Counted from the first letter of the stretch, positions 25,928 through 36,119 are shown. The stretch is DNA of 56,258 nucleotides from an uncultured Bacilli bacterium (GCA_944372115.1 CALVYH010000007.1:1-56258), one strand, 5' to 3'. The notes: generated from the letters alone by a model not told the origin. Numbers and translations are program-made.

Positions 25928-27319
25928 TTAATATTCAAATTTAGCATTAGAATCTAACTCTTTAATCTCTTCTTTATATTTTTCAATTTCAGGAGTATTA
26001 GCTAAAATCCAATGTCCTGGTAAAATTTCAACAAGTTTAGGTTTTTCTTTACTATAATCATGAACTGCTTGAGGATTATAAGTAATTCTAACTCTATTTT
26101 TCTCAGTTAATGGATTTGGTTTAGGAATTGCTGATAAAAGAGATTTTGTATATGGGTGAAGTGGATGTTTAAAGAGTTCATCACTTGTTGCAAGTTCAAC
26201 AATTTCACCAAAATACATGACAGCAATTCTATCACAAAAATATTTAACAACCGATAAATCGTGAGCAATAAAGAGTAATGATAATCCCATCTCTTCTTTT
26301 AAATCATTTAAAAGATTAATAATTTGAGCACGAATTGAAACATCTAAAGCAGAAATTGGTTCATCACAAATTAAGAATTTTGGATTCATAACTAACGCTC
26401 TAGCAATACCAATTCTTTGTCTTTGACCACCAGAGAATTCATGAGGATAACGAGAAGCATAATCTTCAATTAATCCAACTCTTTCTAAAGCTTCAACAAC
26501 TTTTTTATGATTTTCAGCTTTATTTCTAAAACCTTGAATTTGCAATCCTTCAGAAATAATAGTTTCGACAGTCATTCGTGGATCAAGCGAATCAATAGGA
26601 TCTTGGAAAATCATTTGAATTTCTCTTAATAATTTAGGATCGACATGTGAATCATCATATTTAGCTTGCTTGATTTTAGCTTTTTGGACTTTAATGATAT
26701 TTTCAGCCTTTTCTGTTTCTTCTTTTAAAATTTTATCATGTTCCTCTTTACTAATTTCGTTATTTTTTAATTGTTCAGATAATTCTTTAATTTTTTTTCT
26801 TAAACGAATTTTAGTATATTTAATTTCTTTTTCATTCCATCTTGTTCCAGCACCAATTCTATGGCCTTTATAATAAATAGAACCAGATGTTATGTTATAA
26901 AGTCTAATAATTGATCGACCTGTTGTCGTTTTGCCACAACCTGATTCTCCTACAAGTCCAAAACATTCTCCTTCTTTGATTTGAAAAGATACATCATGAA
27001 CTGCTTTTAATTTATATTTACTTATACCACTTCCAAAAAAGAAATATTGTTTTAAATGATTTACACTTAAAATAATTTTATTATCAACATACTCTTGTTT
27101 AAATTTGCACTTAGATTTAATTAGATTTATCGTTTCAGAATGATTTTTGGAATTTGCTAATTCGTCTTTCGAAGGAGGCATGTGTTCTTCATGATCGTCA
27201 TCATGTTTACTAATGCTTTGTTCTGCTTCTTGAGCATCTTGATAAAGAGAGACATCTTTTGTTAACAAGTCTTGCATAGATGATTGCATTTTTTTTCTTT
27301 CTTTATTTTTACTTGACAT
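25928..27319 (-). CDS. oppF: Oligopeptide ABC transporter ATPase OppF
   Basis: About 463 residues against roughly 310-330 usual. An N-terminal polar extension (about 90) precedes the ATPase. Walker A GESGCGKTT, Q-loop MIFQDPIDSLDPRM, signature FSGGQRQR, Walker B FLICDEP, switch His FIAHD, C-terminal oligopeptide domain HPYTKSLLSAIPKPNP. Between Walker A and Q-loop is a roughly 65-residue charged coiled coil (KIRLRKKIKELSEQLKNNE). I start at the ATG at 27317-27319, behind AGAGGG and 1 nt past the oppD stop; an earlier ATG (27340) overlaps oppD. Confidence 0.9.
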   Translation of the reverse strand: MSSKNKERKKMQSSMQDLLTKDVSLYQDAQEAEQSISKHDDDHEEHMPPSKDELANSKNHSETINLIKSKCKFKQEYVDNKIILSVNHLKQYFFFGSGISKYKLKAVHDVSFQIKEGECFGLVGESGCGKTTTGRSIIRLYNITSGSIYYKGHRIGAGTRWNEKEIKYTKIRLRKKIKELSEQLKNNEISKEEHDKILKEETEKAENIIKVQKAKIKQAKYDDSHVDPKLLREIQMIFQDPIDSLDPRMTVETIISEGLQIQGFRNKAENHKKVVEALERVGLIEDYASRYPHEFSGGQRQRIGIARALVMNPKFLICDEPISALDVSIRAQIINLLNDLKEEMGLSLLFIAHDLSVVKYFCDRIAVMYFGEIVELATSDELFKHPLHPYTKSLLSAIPKPNPLTEKNRVRITYNPQAVHDYSKEKPKLVEILPGHWILANTPEIEKYKEEIKELDSNAKFEY

Positions 27320-27320
27320 A

Positions 27321-29354
27321 TTAATTACCCTCTCTTTCATTTTGATTACCTTTTAAAGCATTTGCAATACGTGTTTGAACAATTTTAGGCATTTCAACCT
27401 TTGGAGCACCAGGGTAAAGTAGCCAAGTAGCTGCGTAGTGTGTATCACTAACTTTAAAGTAAGGTGGTTCGTATTTAAAATCAATAGCCATTGCATATTT
27501 ACTTCTTAAAGCAAAAGCATCTCCTTTTGGCGGATAAATCATATCAGGCGGAGTTCCAGGAATAGCCTCTAATTTTTCTTTACTATCAACATCAGGAATT
27601 GAAGATAACAAAGCCCATGTATATGGATGCTTAGGTTCAAAGAAAATTTCATTAACTAAACCATACTCAACAATTTTTCCCGCATACATAACAGCAACAC
27701 GATCAGCCATATTTGCAACAACACCTAAATCATGGGTAATAAATATACAAGAAAGATTTCTTTCTTTTTTTAGCCTGTTAATTAACTCTAGAATTTGAGC
27801 TTGAATAGTAACATCGAGAGCCGTAGTTGGTTCATCACAAATTAAAATTTCTGGATTTGCAGTTAAGGCAATAGCAATAACAATTCTTTGTCTCATTCCG
27901 CCAGAAAATTCAAAAGGATATTGTTTAAATCTTCTTTCTGGCATTGGAATGCCAACTTCTTTCATGATTTTTAAAGCAATTTTTTTCGCTTCAGTTTTAG
28001 TAATTTTTGTCTTGTTAATATAATTTTCTTTTTCTTTTGAAATTTCTGAATTGATTAGTTCTACCTCATTAAGTAAATTAGAATAAGTTTCATTTTTTAT
28101 TTCTTTATATTCAATGTTTTTCTTAGTAGATTTAGAAACGTTAATTTCATGGTATTTTTTACTTTCTTTAATTTCCTTTGCTTTTAACTTTTTATTAAAT
28201 AAAATAACTTCGTCAATTGAATTTAATTCTTCTTCGGATAACTTATTTCTTAAATCCTCAATTTTCAAATTAATGTCACTTAATCTATTTTCCAGTGATT
28301 GAATTTTTTCATTATGTTCTTTTTTTAATTCTTCGTGATAGACTTTAACTTCCAGCTTAGCCTCTTTTTTTCTAATATTTAATGCTTTTTTTAACGGATT
28401 TTTAGAAATTTTTTCTTCGAATTTATAACATTTAATCAATTGATTAATCTTCTTCTTTCTATCCTTTAAAAAATCTTCTAAAGTCTCAAAATCAACTTTA
28501 ATAAACTCTGGATTATTAATGATTTCTAAATGTTTTTTGTACTTTATTAAATTAGCTTTATTAATATTAAATTTTAATTCATCATCTTTTGTTTCTTCGC
28601 ATTTTTTATTATAACGTTCAACTCTTTCCTTGTATTTATTTATAGCGTCGTTATTAGCTTTAGATATTGAAACTTTATATTCGTCAAAAAATTTAACACT
28701 TTCTTGATAAATTTCATTATTGTTATTTAATTCCAATTCAAGATACTTAATATCTTCCGCTTTCTTCACATTATCTTTATTTTTTTCAATTTTTTTAGTA
28801 ATTGAAGAAATTTTTTTCTTAGATTCAAGTAATTTTTGATAATTTACTTCAGTACTATTAATTTCACTTTTTAAACGATTTATATTGTACAATGTGTTAG
28901 CTTCGCTATTACGAAAAGCAGTTAATTCTTTTGAAATTAAATCTTCATATTTTCTTTTTAAAATATTTCGATTAATTAAAGTAGCCTCAGTAATTTGCTT
29001 TCCAATTTTCATAACAGGATTTAAAGCGCTTAATGGATCTTGGAAAATCATACCTATTTTATGGCCTCTAATTCGATGAAATTCTTCTTCCGATACTCTT
29101 ACTAAATCTTCGCCTTCATAAAGAATTTGACCGTTTTCTATAATAGCATTAGCACTTGAAATACCCATAATTGCTTTATTTGTAACGGATTTTCCACTTC
29201 CAGATTCACCAACAATAGCTAAAGTTTCACCTTTATATAAATCAAAAGAAACACCTCTAACAGCATGAACGATTCCACGGTCAGTTTTAAAGGAGACAAC
29301 CAAATCTTTAACACTTAAAACTTTTTCTTTATTATTTAAATTTGTTTCAGACAT
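27321..29354 (-). CDS. oppD: Oligopeptide ABC transporter ATPase OppD with giant coiled-coil insertion
   Basis: 677 residues, about twice the usual size. Walker A GESGSGKS (49-56), Q-loop MIFQDPLSALNP (102-113), signature FSGGMRQR (483-490), Walker B ILICDEP (503-509), FITHD, and the C-terminal HPYTWALLSSIP with a PGTPP motif. Residues about 132-455, between the Q-loop region and the helical subdomain before the signature, are an almost purely K/E/N-rich coiled coil. Reading frame is continuous, so this is a real insertion. Mycoplasma Opp ATPases are known to carry insertions too. Ribosome site AAAGGAG within the oppC end. Confidence 0.9.
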   Translation of the reverse strand: MSETNLNNKEKVLSVKDLVVSFKTDRGIVHAVRGVSFDLYKGETLAIVGESGSGKSVTNKAIMGISSANAIIENGQILYEGEDLVRVSEEEFHRIRGHKIGMIFQDPLSALNPVMKIGKQITEATLINRNILKRKYEDLISKELTAFRNSEANTLYNINRLKSEINSTEVNYQKLLESKKKISSITKKIEKNKDNVKKAEDIKYLELELNNNNEIYQESVKFFDEYKVSISKANNDAINKYKERVERYNKKCEETKDDELKFNINKANLIKYKKHLEIINNPEFIKVDFETLEDFLKDRKKKINQLIKCYKFEEKISKNPLKKALNIRKKEAKLEVKVYHEELKKEHNEKIQSLENRLSDINLKIEDLRNKLSEEELNSIDEVILFNKKLKAKEIKESKKYHEINVSKSTKKNIEYKEIKNETYSNLLNEVELINSEISKEKENYINKTKITKTEAKKIALKIMKEVGIPMPERRFKQYPFEFSGGMRQRIVIAIALTANPEILICDEPTTALDVTIQAQILELINRLKKERNLSCIFITHDLGVVANMADRVAVMYAGKIVEYGLVNEIFFEPKHPYTWALLSSIPDVDSKEKLEAIPGTPPDMIYPPKGDAFALRSKYAMAIDFKYEPPYFKVSDTHYAATWLLYPGAPKVEMPKIVQTRIANALKGNQNEREGN

Positions 29355-29355
29355 A

Positions 29356-31449
29356 CTATTCTTCTCCTTTCAATGATGGGTTAAATGCATCTCTTAATCC
29401 ATTACCAAACAAGTTAAAGGAAATTAACAATAAAGCGAAAATAACTGTTGGAATAATGAGCAAATAAATCGTATCGCCAACAAATTGATTTCTATTTTCA
29501 CTTAAAATTACACCGAATAAAATTTGATTTTGTAAACCTAATCCCAAATAAGCAATACTTGCTTCACTAGAAATAACGCTTGGAACTAATAAAATAGAGG
29601 AAGTAATAATAGTTCCTAAAGAGTTAGGTAAAATATGTCTAAAAATTAATCTTCCATCTTTTGCGCCTAACGTTCTAGAAGCTAAGACATATTCTCTACC
29701 TTTAAAACGATAAAATTGAGTTCTAGTCCTTGCGCTTACGCCCATCCAGCCAGTCATAAATAAAGCTATCATAAACGCAATTACATCGCTATCCATATAA
29801 ATTAAAGCAAGAGTAATAACTGCAATGGATGGCATTCCGCCAATAATATCGCACAAACGTTCCATAACAATATCAGTCCATCCACCAAAATAACCTGATA
29901 TTGAACCCCAAACAAGCCCAATAATAATATTAACGGCAGATACACCGATTCCAAGTGCTAGCGATAATATTAAACCTGTAAATATTAATTTAAAAAAGTC
30001 TCTACCATTTGAATCTGTTCCAAAAATAAAAATAGGCGTATTATCATAACCTCTCAATTTATATTGAGAGACTACACATTTCAAAGAATACCCTGAAACA
30101 GTACCGGTTGTTGGATTGTAAGTAGCATCTCCAACTTGTTCAATGATTTCAACAATTGGACATTTATCAGAAAAAACAGTTAATCTTGAAGCTAATTCTG
30201 CTTTATCTGTACTAGCTTTTCCAGCATTATATTCTAACCAACCATTATTTTGATACGTATTTATATTGAAGTAATTTAAAGTAATTTCTTTTTCGCCATA
30301 TAAATCTTCATATTGATCAAATCTAAAATCACAATAGGTAATTTTAATATCACGACCAGCTACCTGAGTGTTTGCAGTAACTGCCCAATATGCCGGATTA
30401 TCAACTCTAGAAATTCCATTAGGAGAAATTTTTTGAGGTTGTATTAAGCAATTATTACCATCAACAATATTTCTTTTACTAATTTCAGCATTAACTTCTT
30501 CATTAGTAGAAGAAATGTGCAAGTTTTTAATGAGAATGGCATTAATATTATCTTCATCACTACTTCTTTTTAAATCTATTAAAATAGATGCGCTGTCAAG
30601 TTTTTCAATTCCATATTGTTTAATTTTTTCATTTATATTTATTGTTTTTACTTCTTCATCTTCTAATTTTACAAATCCATCAGCTGTACCTTGTTCAATA
30701 GATTCAGAACCATTATAATCTCCAGTTAAAGGATATAAAAGCATTTCATTATTTTCACCTCTATACATTAATGAAATACGATATTCCGGATTTTGTAAAT
30801 AATTCATTTCATTATCGGTAGGAAGAATAAAAGAATAATCTAATGTAAAATCATTAGAGAAATCGAAATCATATTTATAACTATAATAAGTGTATGGATT
30901 TTCGTAAAGATTTCCAGTTTCACTACTGTTTCTACCAGTTAACAAAATATAGCCACCGGTTCCATATTGTGAAGTCACATCAGAATAAGTGTCTCTAGTT
31001 ACTAAATCGAAAATTGTATTTGGATTTGAATATCCAACTGGCAAACCTGTTTCTTGATTAAAAATAATATTAGATTTGCTAACAGTTCCATCCCAAAAAC
31101 CAGTTCCCCTAGGAAATAATTTTGGCACAATAAGACTTTCTCCACTGATTCCTTCAAAGTTTGATGAAGTATGATATTGATAAACATCGTAAGCACCTGT
31201 GCTAGGAATTGCCCATGGAACAATACATGAAATCAAAACCAACACACCCAAAATAATTCCGCCCGCAAGACTTGATTTATTTTTAACGAATCTTTTCATT
31301 GAATCTTTAAAGAAAGTCGTTGGTTTCCCTTTTAGTTTTACGTCGTGAATTTTTGAATCTTTTTGAACAAATTCAAATTCCTGTTCGCTTATCTCAATTT
31401 CATGAGAGTTATCTAAAGAATCATTATATTTAAAAATCTTCTTTTCCAT
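29356..31449 (-). CDS. oppC: Oligopeptide ABC transporter permease OppC with large ectodomain
   Basis: 697 residues against roughly 300 usual. The first membrane helix (about 58-78) follows a soluble N-terminus. Residues about 80-460 form a large extracytoplasmic, beta-rich, Asn/Tyr/Thr-rich domain. The normal permease resumes at IFGTDSNGRDFF, then has five helices and the coupling loop ASRTLGAKDGRLIFRHILPNSLG. FGTDxxGRD is the usual outer-face motif before the second helix, so the insertion faces OppA. 3-nt gap to oppB. Confidence 0.9.
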   Translation of the reverse strand: MEKKIFKYNDSLDNSHEIEISEQEFEFVQKDSKIHDVKLKGKPTTFFKDSMKRFVKNKSSLAGGIILGVLVLISCIVPWAIPSTGAYDVYQYHTSSNFEGISGESLIVPKLFPRGTGFWDGTVSKSNIIFNQETGLPVGYSNPNTIFDLVTRDTYSDVTSQYGTGGYILLTGRNSSETGNLYENPYTYYSYKYDFDFSNDFTLDYSFILPTDNEMNYLQNPEYRISLMYRGENNEMLLYPLTGDYNGSESIEQGTADGFVKLEDEEVKTININEKIKQYGIEKLDSASILIDLKRSSDEDNINAILIKNLHISSTNEEVNAEISKRNIVDGNNCLIQPQKISPNGISRVDNPAYWAVTANTQVAGRDIKITYCDFRFDQYEDLYGEKEITLNYFNINTYQNNGWLEYNAGKASTDKAELASRLTVFSDKCPIVEIIEQVGDATYNPTTGTVSGYSLKCVVSQYKLRGYDNTPIFIFGTDSNGRDFFKLIFTGLILSLALGIGVSAVNIIIGLVWGSISGYFGGWTDIVMERLCDIIGGMPSIAVITLALIYMDSDVIAFMIALFMTGWMGVSARTRTQFYRFKGREYVLASRTLGAKDGRLIFRHILPNSLGTIITSSILLVPSVISSEASIAYLGLGLQNQILFGVILSENRNQFVGDTIYLLIIPTVIFALLLISFNLFGNGLRDAFNPSLKGEE

Positions 31450-31451
31450 AA

Positions 31452-32498
31452 TTATTTCTTAGCCCCCATTCTTATTCTTGGATCAATAAATCCATATGAT
31501 AAGTCAACCAAAATACTAGCTGTTAAACCTATAATAGTATAAAAAGCAGTATTGGCTAATAATAAATTCCAATCTCTTGAATTATAAGCTTGCATATAAA
31601 GACCACCTACACCACGAATATTATAGAGATTTTCAAGAATCATTGAACCACTTAGAATAGATAAAAATTCAGCAATAATCATTGGTACTACTGGAACCAT
31701 CGAATTACGCAAAGCATGTCTAATTATTGATTGTCTTTTTGTTAAACCTTTTGTTCGAGCTAATAATAAATAATCGCTACTCATAACTTCGCACAATTCG
31801 GCTCTAACAAAACGAGTAAAACCTGCAATAGTGCCTAAAGCAAGTGAAAAAACAGGAATTATATATCTTAAATAGGCATTCGCTCCTACAATTTCTCCTC
31901 CGGTATCAAATCTATCTGGTAACCAGCCTAATTGATAAGAAAAAATTAAAATAGCATAAAGAATCGTAATAAATGAAGGGACAGCTAAAACAATCATTAC
32001 TAAAACATTTAAAACGTTATCTATGACCTTACCTTTATTTAATGCAGCAATAATGCCAAATAAAATACCAAGTGGTAAAGAAATTATAAGTGAATAAATG
32101 TTGATTTCCACAGTTACAGGTAAACGATTTAAAATAATTCCCATTGCACTTTGATTTGGATATAATTGAGAAGAAACGCCCCAATCAAAAGCAGTAAAAA
32201 TATTCTTAATCCAACTTGCCCATTGTTCCATAATAGGCCTTAAATAATAGTAAACAGTTATACTACCTGCTTGAAATCCTTTTCCAGTCAAAGGATCTCC
32301 AAAGCCCTCTAATCTTTCTGTTGATCTAATTACATATCCTAATCTTACTTGAGTATCTAAATAAGACATAATTCCTTCATTACCTGCAGCAAGAGGAATG
32401 TCTAAAGGTAATGATTTATATAAAAGGAATGTAATAGATAAAACAATGAAAGCTGTAAAAAATACTAGAATTAATCTTTTAACGACATACTTCCACAT
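31452..32498 (-). CDS. oppB: Oligopeptide ABC transporter permease OppB
   Basis: 348 residues from the ATG at 32496-32498, behind AAAAGGAGATTTACAAA; an earlier in-frame ATG at 32543 lies in a hairpin and lacks a ribosome site. Six membrane helices. Usual N-terminal block WKYVVKRLILVFFTAF, coupling loop LARTKGLTKRQSIIRHALRNSMVP, and NLYNIRGVGGLYMQA. The first outer loop (about 35-135) is longer than in typical OppB. Second gene of the opp operon, after a pair of hairpins. Confidence 0.9.
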   Translation of the reverse strand: MWKYVVKRLILVFFTAFIVLSITFLLYKSLPLDIPLAAGNEGIMSYLDTQVRLGYVIRSTERLEGFGDPLTGKGFQAGSITVYYYLRPIMEQWASWIKNIFTAFDWGVSSQLYPNQSAMGIILNRLPVTVEINIYSLIISLPLGILFGIIAALNKGKVIDNVLNVLVMIVLAVPSFITILYAILIFSYQLGWLPDRFDTGGEIVGANAYLRYIIPVFSLALGTIAGFTRFVRAELCEVMSSDYLLLARTKGLTKRQSIIRHALRNSMVPVVPMIIAEFLSILSGSMILENLYNIRGVGGLYMQAYNSRDWNLLLANTAFYTIIGLTASILVDLSYGFIDPRIRMGAKK

Positions 32499-32540
32499 TT
32501 TGTAAATCTCCTTTTTATTCGTAAATACTATCTTATATAG

Positions 32541-32582
32541 CATTCAAAACTCTCTAATAATTACATTAGAGAGTTTTGAGTG
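32541..32582. terminator. Intercistronic hairpin 1 between oppA and oppB
   Basis: Arms 32541-32558 and 32565-32582 pair over 18 positions with one G-T pair; the inner 15 are perfect (core ACTCTCTAAT/ATTAGAGAGT), loop AATTAC. On the minus strand no long T-run follows. Likely an RNA processing or stabilising structure that lets oppA be made in excess. Confidence 0.65.
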
Positions 32583-32583
32583 C

Positions 32584-32616
32584 TCTCTCACTTTCAAAAA
32601 CATTGAAAGTGAGAGA
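32584..32616. terminator. Intercistronic hairpin 2 between oppA and oppB
   Basis: TCTCTCACTTTCAA (32584-32597) and TTGAAAGTGAGAGA (32603-32616), perfect 14-bp stem, loop AAACA. It is the first structure met after the oppA stop and abuts hairpin 1. Confidence 0.7.
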
Positions 32617-32653
32617 ATATTGACTTAATTAATATAAATGAAATTAATTAATA

Positions 32654-35338
32654 TTATTCGTATAAGGATGGATCAAGGAAATCTGTATCTGTTAATCCAA
32701 AGAAAGCAGTATCAAAACTTCCATCATCTCTTAAAACAAATCCTTCAGAATATTGTGAAGCTGCCCAAATAGCATCTAATGACCAATATTTATCTTTAAA
32801 GTATAAACCAACATTTGGAATATCTGTAATTTGGCCATATTTAACAGTTAAACCACTACCGGCATTATAGCAATTCCAGTTATTAATTTGGTCTAAACAG
32901 TTTTGAGCTCCTCCAGAAATTGAAGTTTGAGCAAAATCATACATTCCCATTTGATAATTAATATAAGTATTGTAATAATCGGAAGGCCCGTTACCTTGAT
33001 AAGATTGTTTAAATTCAAGAACAATTCTTGGTTTGCCATTATCAAGCCATGCTTGATTTGTAGAAACAGCAGAAGCAAATGTATCTGAAATCATCGTAAA
33101 GATTGGTTCATATCTATCAACCCATGAAACTGATTGCCAGTTTGCTTCAAGAGTAATTTTTGTTGGATTATCAGCTGTTCCTAAAACAATGTGACCAGCA
33201 GCTAATTCTTCAGCAATTGCTTGAGCGAAATATTCAACACCTTTAGCATTAGATGTAAGGGAAATTTGTTCTCCAAAAACTCTTTCTATTGCTTCGACAT
33301 GTTGTTCGGTTTCATTATAAGCTGACTCAGCAACAGGTGAAAGTCTCCAAATATCATCAAATGAATCAGCAGTTGGAGTATAACCATATGTTTCAGCAAA
33401 ACTTGTTCTATTAAAGGATGTTTGTAAACCTAATAAGAAATTTCTATTGGATAAAATATCCTTAATATCCCATTGATCAGCTAATGCATGAGCACCAGCT
33501 CCAATATCGTAATTACTTGTTAATGCGGAACCTAAAGCAACACCATCTTCACCAAATAAATATTGATAATCTAACCAACTTAAGCCTTTAATGGCTGTTC
33601 CATAGCCACTACCAGTATTAGTAATATGAATTGTATCTGGTTTTTCTTTTTCGTCGTTTAATCTCGTGGAAGGAATACTTGCGCTATCAACAAATCCTTG
33701 TTCATATTGAGTCCAAGCAAGTTCACCAGTAGTATCATTTACTAATTGTGTATTAACAGTTTTTACTCTACCAGCAAGTGTATAAACTTCTCTTCCAGCC
33801 TTGTCTTCTTTAACTGGATAATCAATGTTTTTAGTATAAACATAACCGCTATCTTGGTTATATGAAGTAATTGTGTAAGGGCCAGTTGTTAATGTATTAT
33901 CTAAAATAGTTGAACCATCAGATTCTTTAGCTCTTCCGTATGATTTTAAACCTTCAGCAGCGTCACCACCACCTAAGTCTTGAATCATCTCAAGTGGGAT
34001 TGGACCATAGTTATTTAAGAAATAACCGGCAAAGTTAGTGTTAGTAGGTAATTCAAAATGGAAAATTAAAGCATTTTCTTCATGATCCATATCAACGCCT
34101 TCAAATGCCTCATCAAATTCTTCCATGCTCATTACGCCACCTTCTGGTTTAGTAGCACTAGTTTCATAATAATATGTATCAGCACCTTTAAGCATTGAAG
34201 CACCTTGCATTAATTGCGCAACGTTAGCAGCGCCCATCCATTGATTATATTGAATATAATAAGGAGTTAAGAAATCCTCTAATTTTGCAGTTGTACCATC
34301 ATATTCAGAACCATTCTTTGTTCCATTATTATGATAAACAACATCATCTCTAAAAGTAATTTTCCAATCTTTATAAAGTTTATTTGGTGATGGATTTTCA
34401 ACTTCGTTTCCATTCTCATCTAAAGGAACAGGTTGAGCAACAGTAGCTAATGCTGGGACATAATATGGTTCGTTATTTTCATCTAACAATTGGTCAAAAT
34501 AAGAACCTGTAAAATATGAATATTCATCTGATACTGATGAACCGCTTGCTAAATAATAGTTTAAATCAGGTAAGTTTTGAGATTGCTCATGCCAATAATA
34601 TTGATATGCAGGATTTGTTTCTGTCGTATTTGGTGAAGCTAAATAAGAATATGCATCATGCATAAACCCATAACCAACAATATAGTCTTCACTTCTAAAA
34701 GAACCATCTGGAGATCTTCTTGTTTTAACACGAGAATTAATCTTTGTATATCCAGACCCTTTATAGAAATTTAATCCAGCCATACCATTACGATAAATAT
34801 AAGATTCGACTAAACTTAATAAATCGCTTTGTTCTTCTTCAGAAAGAGAAACTAACTCTTGAGCTCCTCTAGCAAATGAGCCCGAAGGAACGACGTGTAA
34901 ATCACCGGAAACTCTTAAAGTATTTGTTCCATTAGTCGCTACACAAGTAACGATAAAATCTCTTCTTTCTGTTACACTTGGTAATTTAACGCTGCCATCT
35001 TGCGAAATAACAACAATGTCAGTGCAATCAGCACCAGTCGAAGCATCAACAACTTCATAAGAGACTGTAAATCCTGAAGGTACGTTATAAGAAGTAACTT
35101 TAACATTTTCTGCATCACATTCTAAAAGTGTATCATGACCAGTAGTCATAGTTCTTTCTCTAACACCGAATGGCATTGAGAATCCGAAGTCAAAGTGTTT
35201 AGCTTCAACTTGAGTAACTACAGGATCATCAGGACCAGGTCCTGGTTTATCTCCTTCTTTTTGGTTACAAGCAGTTGTAAATCCTAAAACTAAAGCTGCT
35301 GTAGCACTAAGAGTGAAAATTAATTTATTCTTTTTCAT
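32654..35338 (-). CDS. oppA: Oligopeptide-binding lipoprotein OppA
   Basis: 894 residues from the ATG at 35336-35338 behind TAGGAGGAATT; an upstream in-frame ATG (35368) is less likely. Lipoprotein signal ending GFTTAC (Cys24), Gly/Pro/Asp linker, then a beta-rich segment (about 45-140) that looks like an added Ig-like domain. After it comes the solute-binding family 5 domain, visible in WKITFRDDVVYHNNGT, LTTGPYTITSYNQDSGYVYTKN and SRNFLLGLQTSFNR. It captures peptides for OppBC. A -10-like TATAAT lies at 35393-35398 on the minus strand. Larger than usual OppA (about 550-600). Confidence 0.9.
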   Translation of the reverse strand: MKKNKLIFTLSATAALVLGFTTACNQKEGDKPGPGPDDPVVTQVEAKHFDFGFSMPFGVRERTMTTGHDTLLECDAENVKVTSYNVPSGFTVSYEVVDASTGADCTDIVVISQDGSVKLPSVTERRDFIVTCVATNGTNTLRVSGDLHVVPSGSFARGAQELVSLSEEEQSDLLSLVESYIYRNGMAGLNFYKGSGYTKINSRVKTRRSPDGSFRSEDYIVGYGFMHDAYSYLASPNTTETNPAYQYYWHEQSQNLPDLNYYLASGSSVSDEYSYFTGSYFDQLLDENNEPYYVPALATVAQPVPLDENGNEVENPSPNKLYKDWKITFRDDVVYHNNGTKNGSEYDGTTAKLEDFLTPYYIQYNQWMGAANVAQLMQGASMLKGADTYYYETSATKPEGGVMSMEEFDEAFEGVDMDHEENALIFHFELPTNTNFAGYFLNNYGPIPLEMIQDLGGGDAAEGLKSYGRAKESDGSTILDNTLTTGPYTITSYNQDSGYVYTKNIDYPVKEDKAGREVYTLAGRVKTVNTQLVNDTTGELAWTQYEQGFVDSASIPSTRLNDEKEKPDTIHITNTGSGYGTAIKGLSWLDYQYLFGEDGVALGSALTSNYDIGAGAHALADQWDIKDILSNRNFLLGLQTSFNRTSFAETYGYTPTADSFDDIWRLSPVAESAYNETEQHVEAIERVFGEQISLTSNAKGVEYFAQAIAEELAAGHIVLGTADNPTKITLEANWQSVSWVDRYEPIFTMISDTFASAVSTNQAWLDNGKPRIVLEFKQSYQGNGPSDYYNTYINYQMGMYDFAQTSISGGAQNCLDQINNWNCYNAGSGLTVKYGQITDIPNVGLYFKDKYWSLDAIWAASQYSEGFVLRDDGSFDTAFFGLTDTDFLDPSLYE

Positions 35339-35482
35339 AATTCCTCCTAAATTTAATTTCTTACTCATACGAGCTAAGAAAACAATATCAACATTATATT
35401 CTCAAATATTTATATTAATCTTTATATTAATCAATCTTAATATTATCTTAATATCATTATTTACTTTCTAAAAAATAAAATG

Positions 35483-35923
35483 TTAAATACAAAAAAATAT
35501 AATAATTGAAACAACTAAAGAAATAATACCAATTAACAAATAAGGAATAAAAATGAAACGATTAGCGTTTCTACGAGTTTCTTTTATTTGCTTATAGGTA
35601 TAAACATCAGAATATTTTTTTTCTTTTGTTGGACCTAAGTAGGAGAACATATTCGCAAATCCAAAAGAAACAACATCGAAAATTCCTGAATGTCCAATGA
35701 CAATTAATCCTGCAATTCCGGATAATGCAAACCCACTAGTGAAAAAACAATCACATATTCTAATTAGACCAACGCTTTGAAAAGCGTAAAAATATAAAAT
35801 TAAAAATAATCCAACATAAAGAACACTTCCAATAATTAAGTGAATTAATTGTTTTATAAAAAAATCTTTAGAAAAATTAATTTTATATTTGTTCATATTA
35901 GTTGAATATTTTACTTTCTCCAT
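35483..35923 (-). CDS. DUF3899 membrane protein
   Basis: 146 residues, three to four membrane helices. The block FFTSGFALSGIAGLIVIGHSGIFDVVSFGF followed by SDVYTYKQIKETRR matches DUF3899, a small membrane family of Bacilli with unknown function. It lies between the surface protease and oppA on the same strand. No clear ribosome site; a later Met (residue 10) is an alternative start. Confidence 0.65.
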   Translation of the reverse strand: MEKVKYSTNMNKYKINFSKDFFIKQLIHLIIGSVLYVGLFLILYFYAFQSVGLIRICDCFFTSGFALSGIAGLIVIGHSGIFDVVSFGFANMFSYLGPTKEKKYSDVYTYKQIKETRRNANRFIFIPYLLIGIISLVVSIIIFFCI

Positions 35924-35987
35924 ATTCGTTCATAAAGAACAGGCAAATTATATCATTTATAATCAAAAGAGCAATATAATAGTTCTA

Positions 35988-36015
35988 TTAAAATTATGAC
36001 CGTTAAAATTATGAC
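35988..36015. repeat. 13-bp direct repeat
   Basis: TTAAAATTATGAC at 35988-36000 and again at 36003-36015, start-to-start 15 bp. It lies between the protease stop and the DUF3899 gene. It could be a binding site or chance slippage. Confidence 0.5.
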
Positions 36016-36119
36016 TTTTCATAAATAAAAAAACAAGCCAATTATTTTATATTAAATTTCAGATCTTTGTTTTATCTTTTATGAAATATGTAAATTGTAT
36101 TTAAAAATAAAGAATAAAT

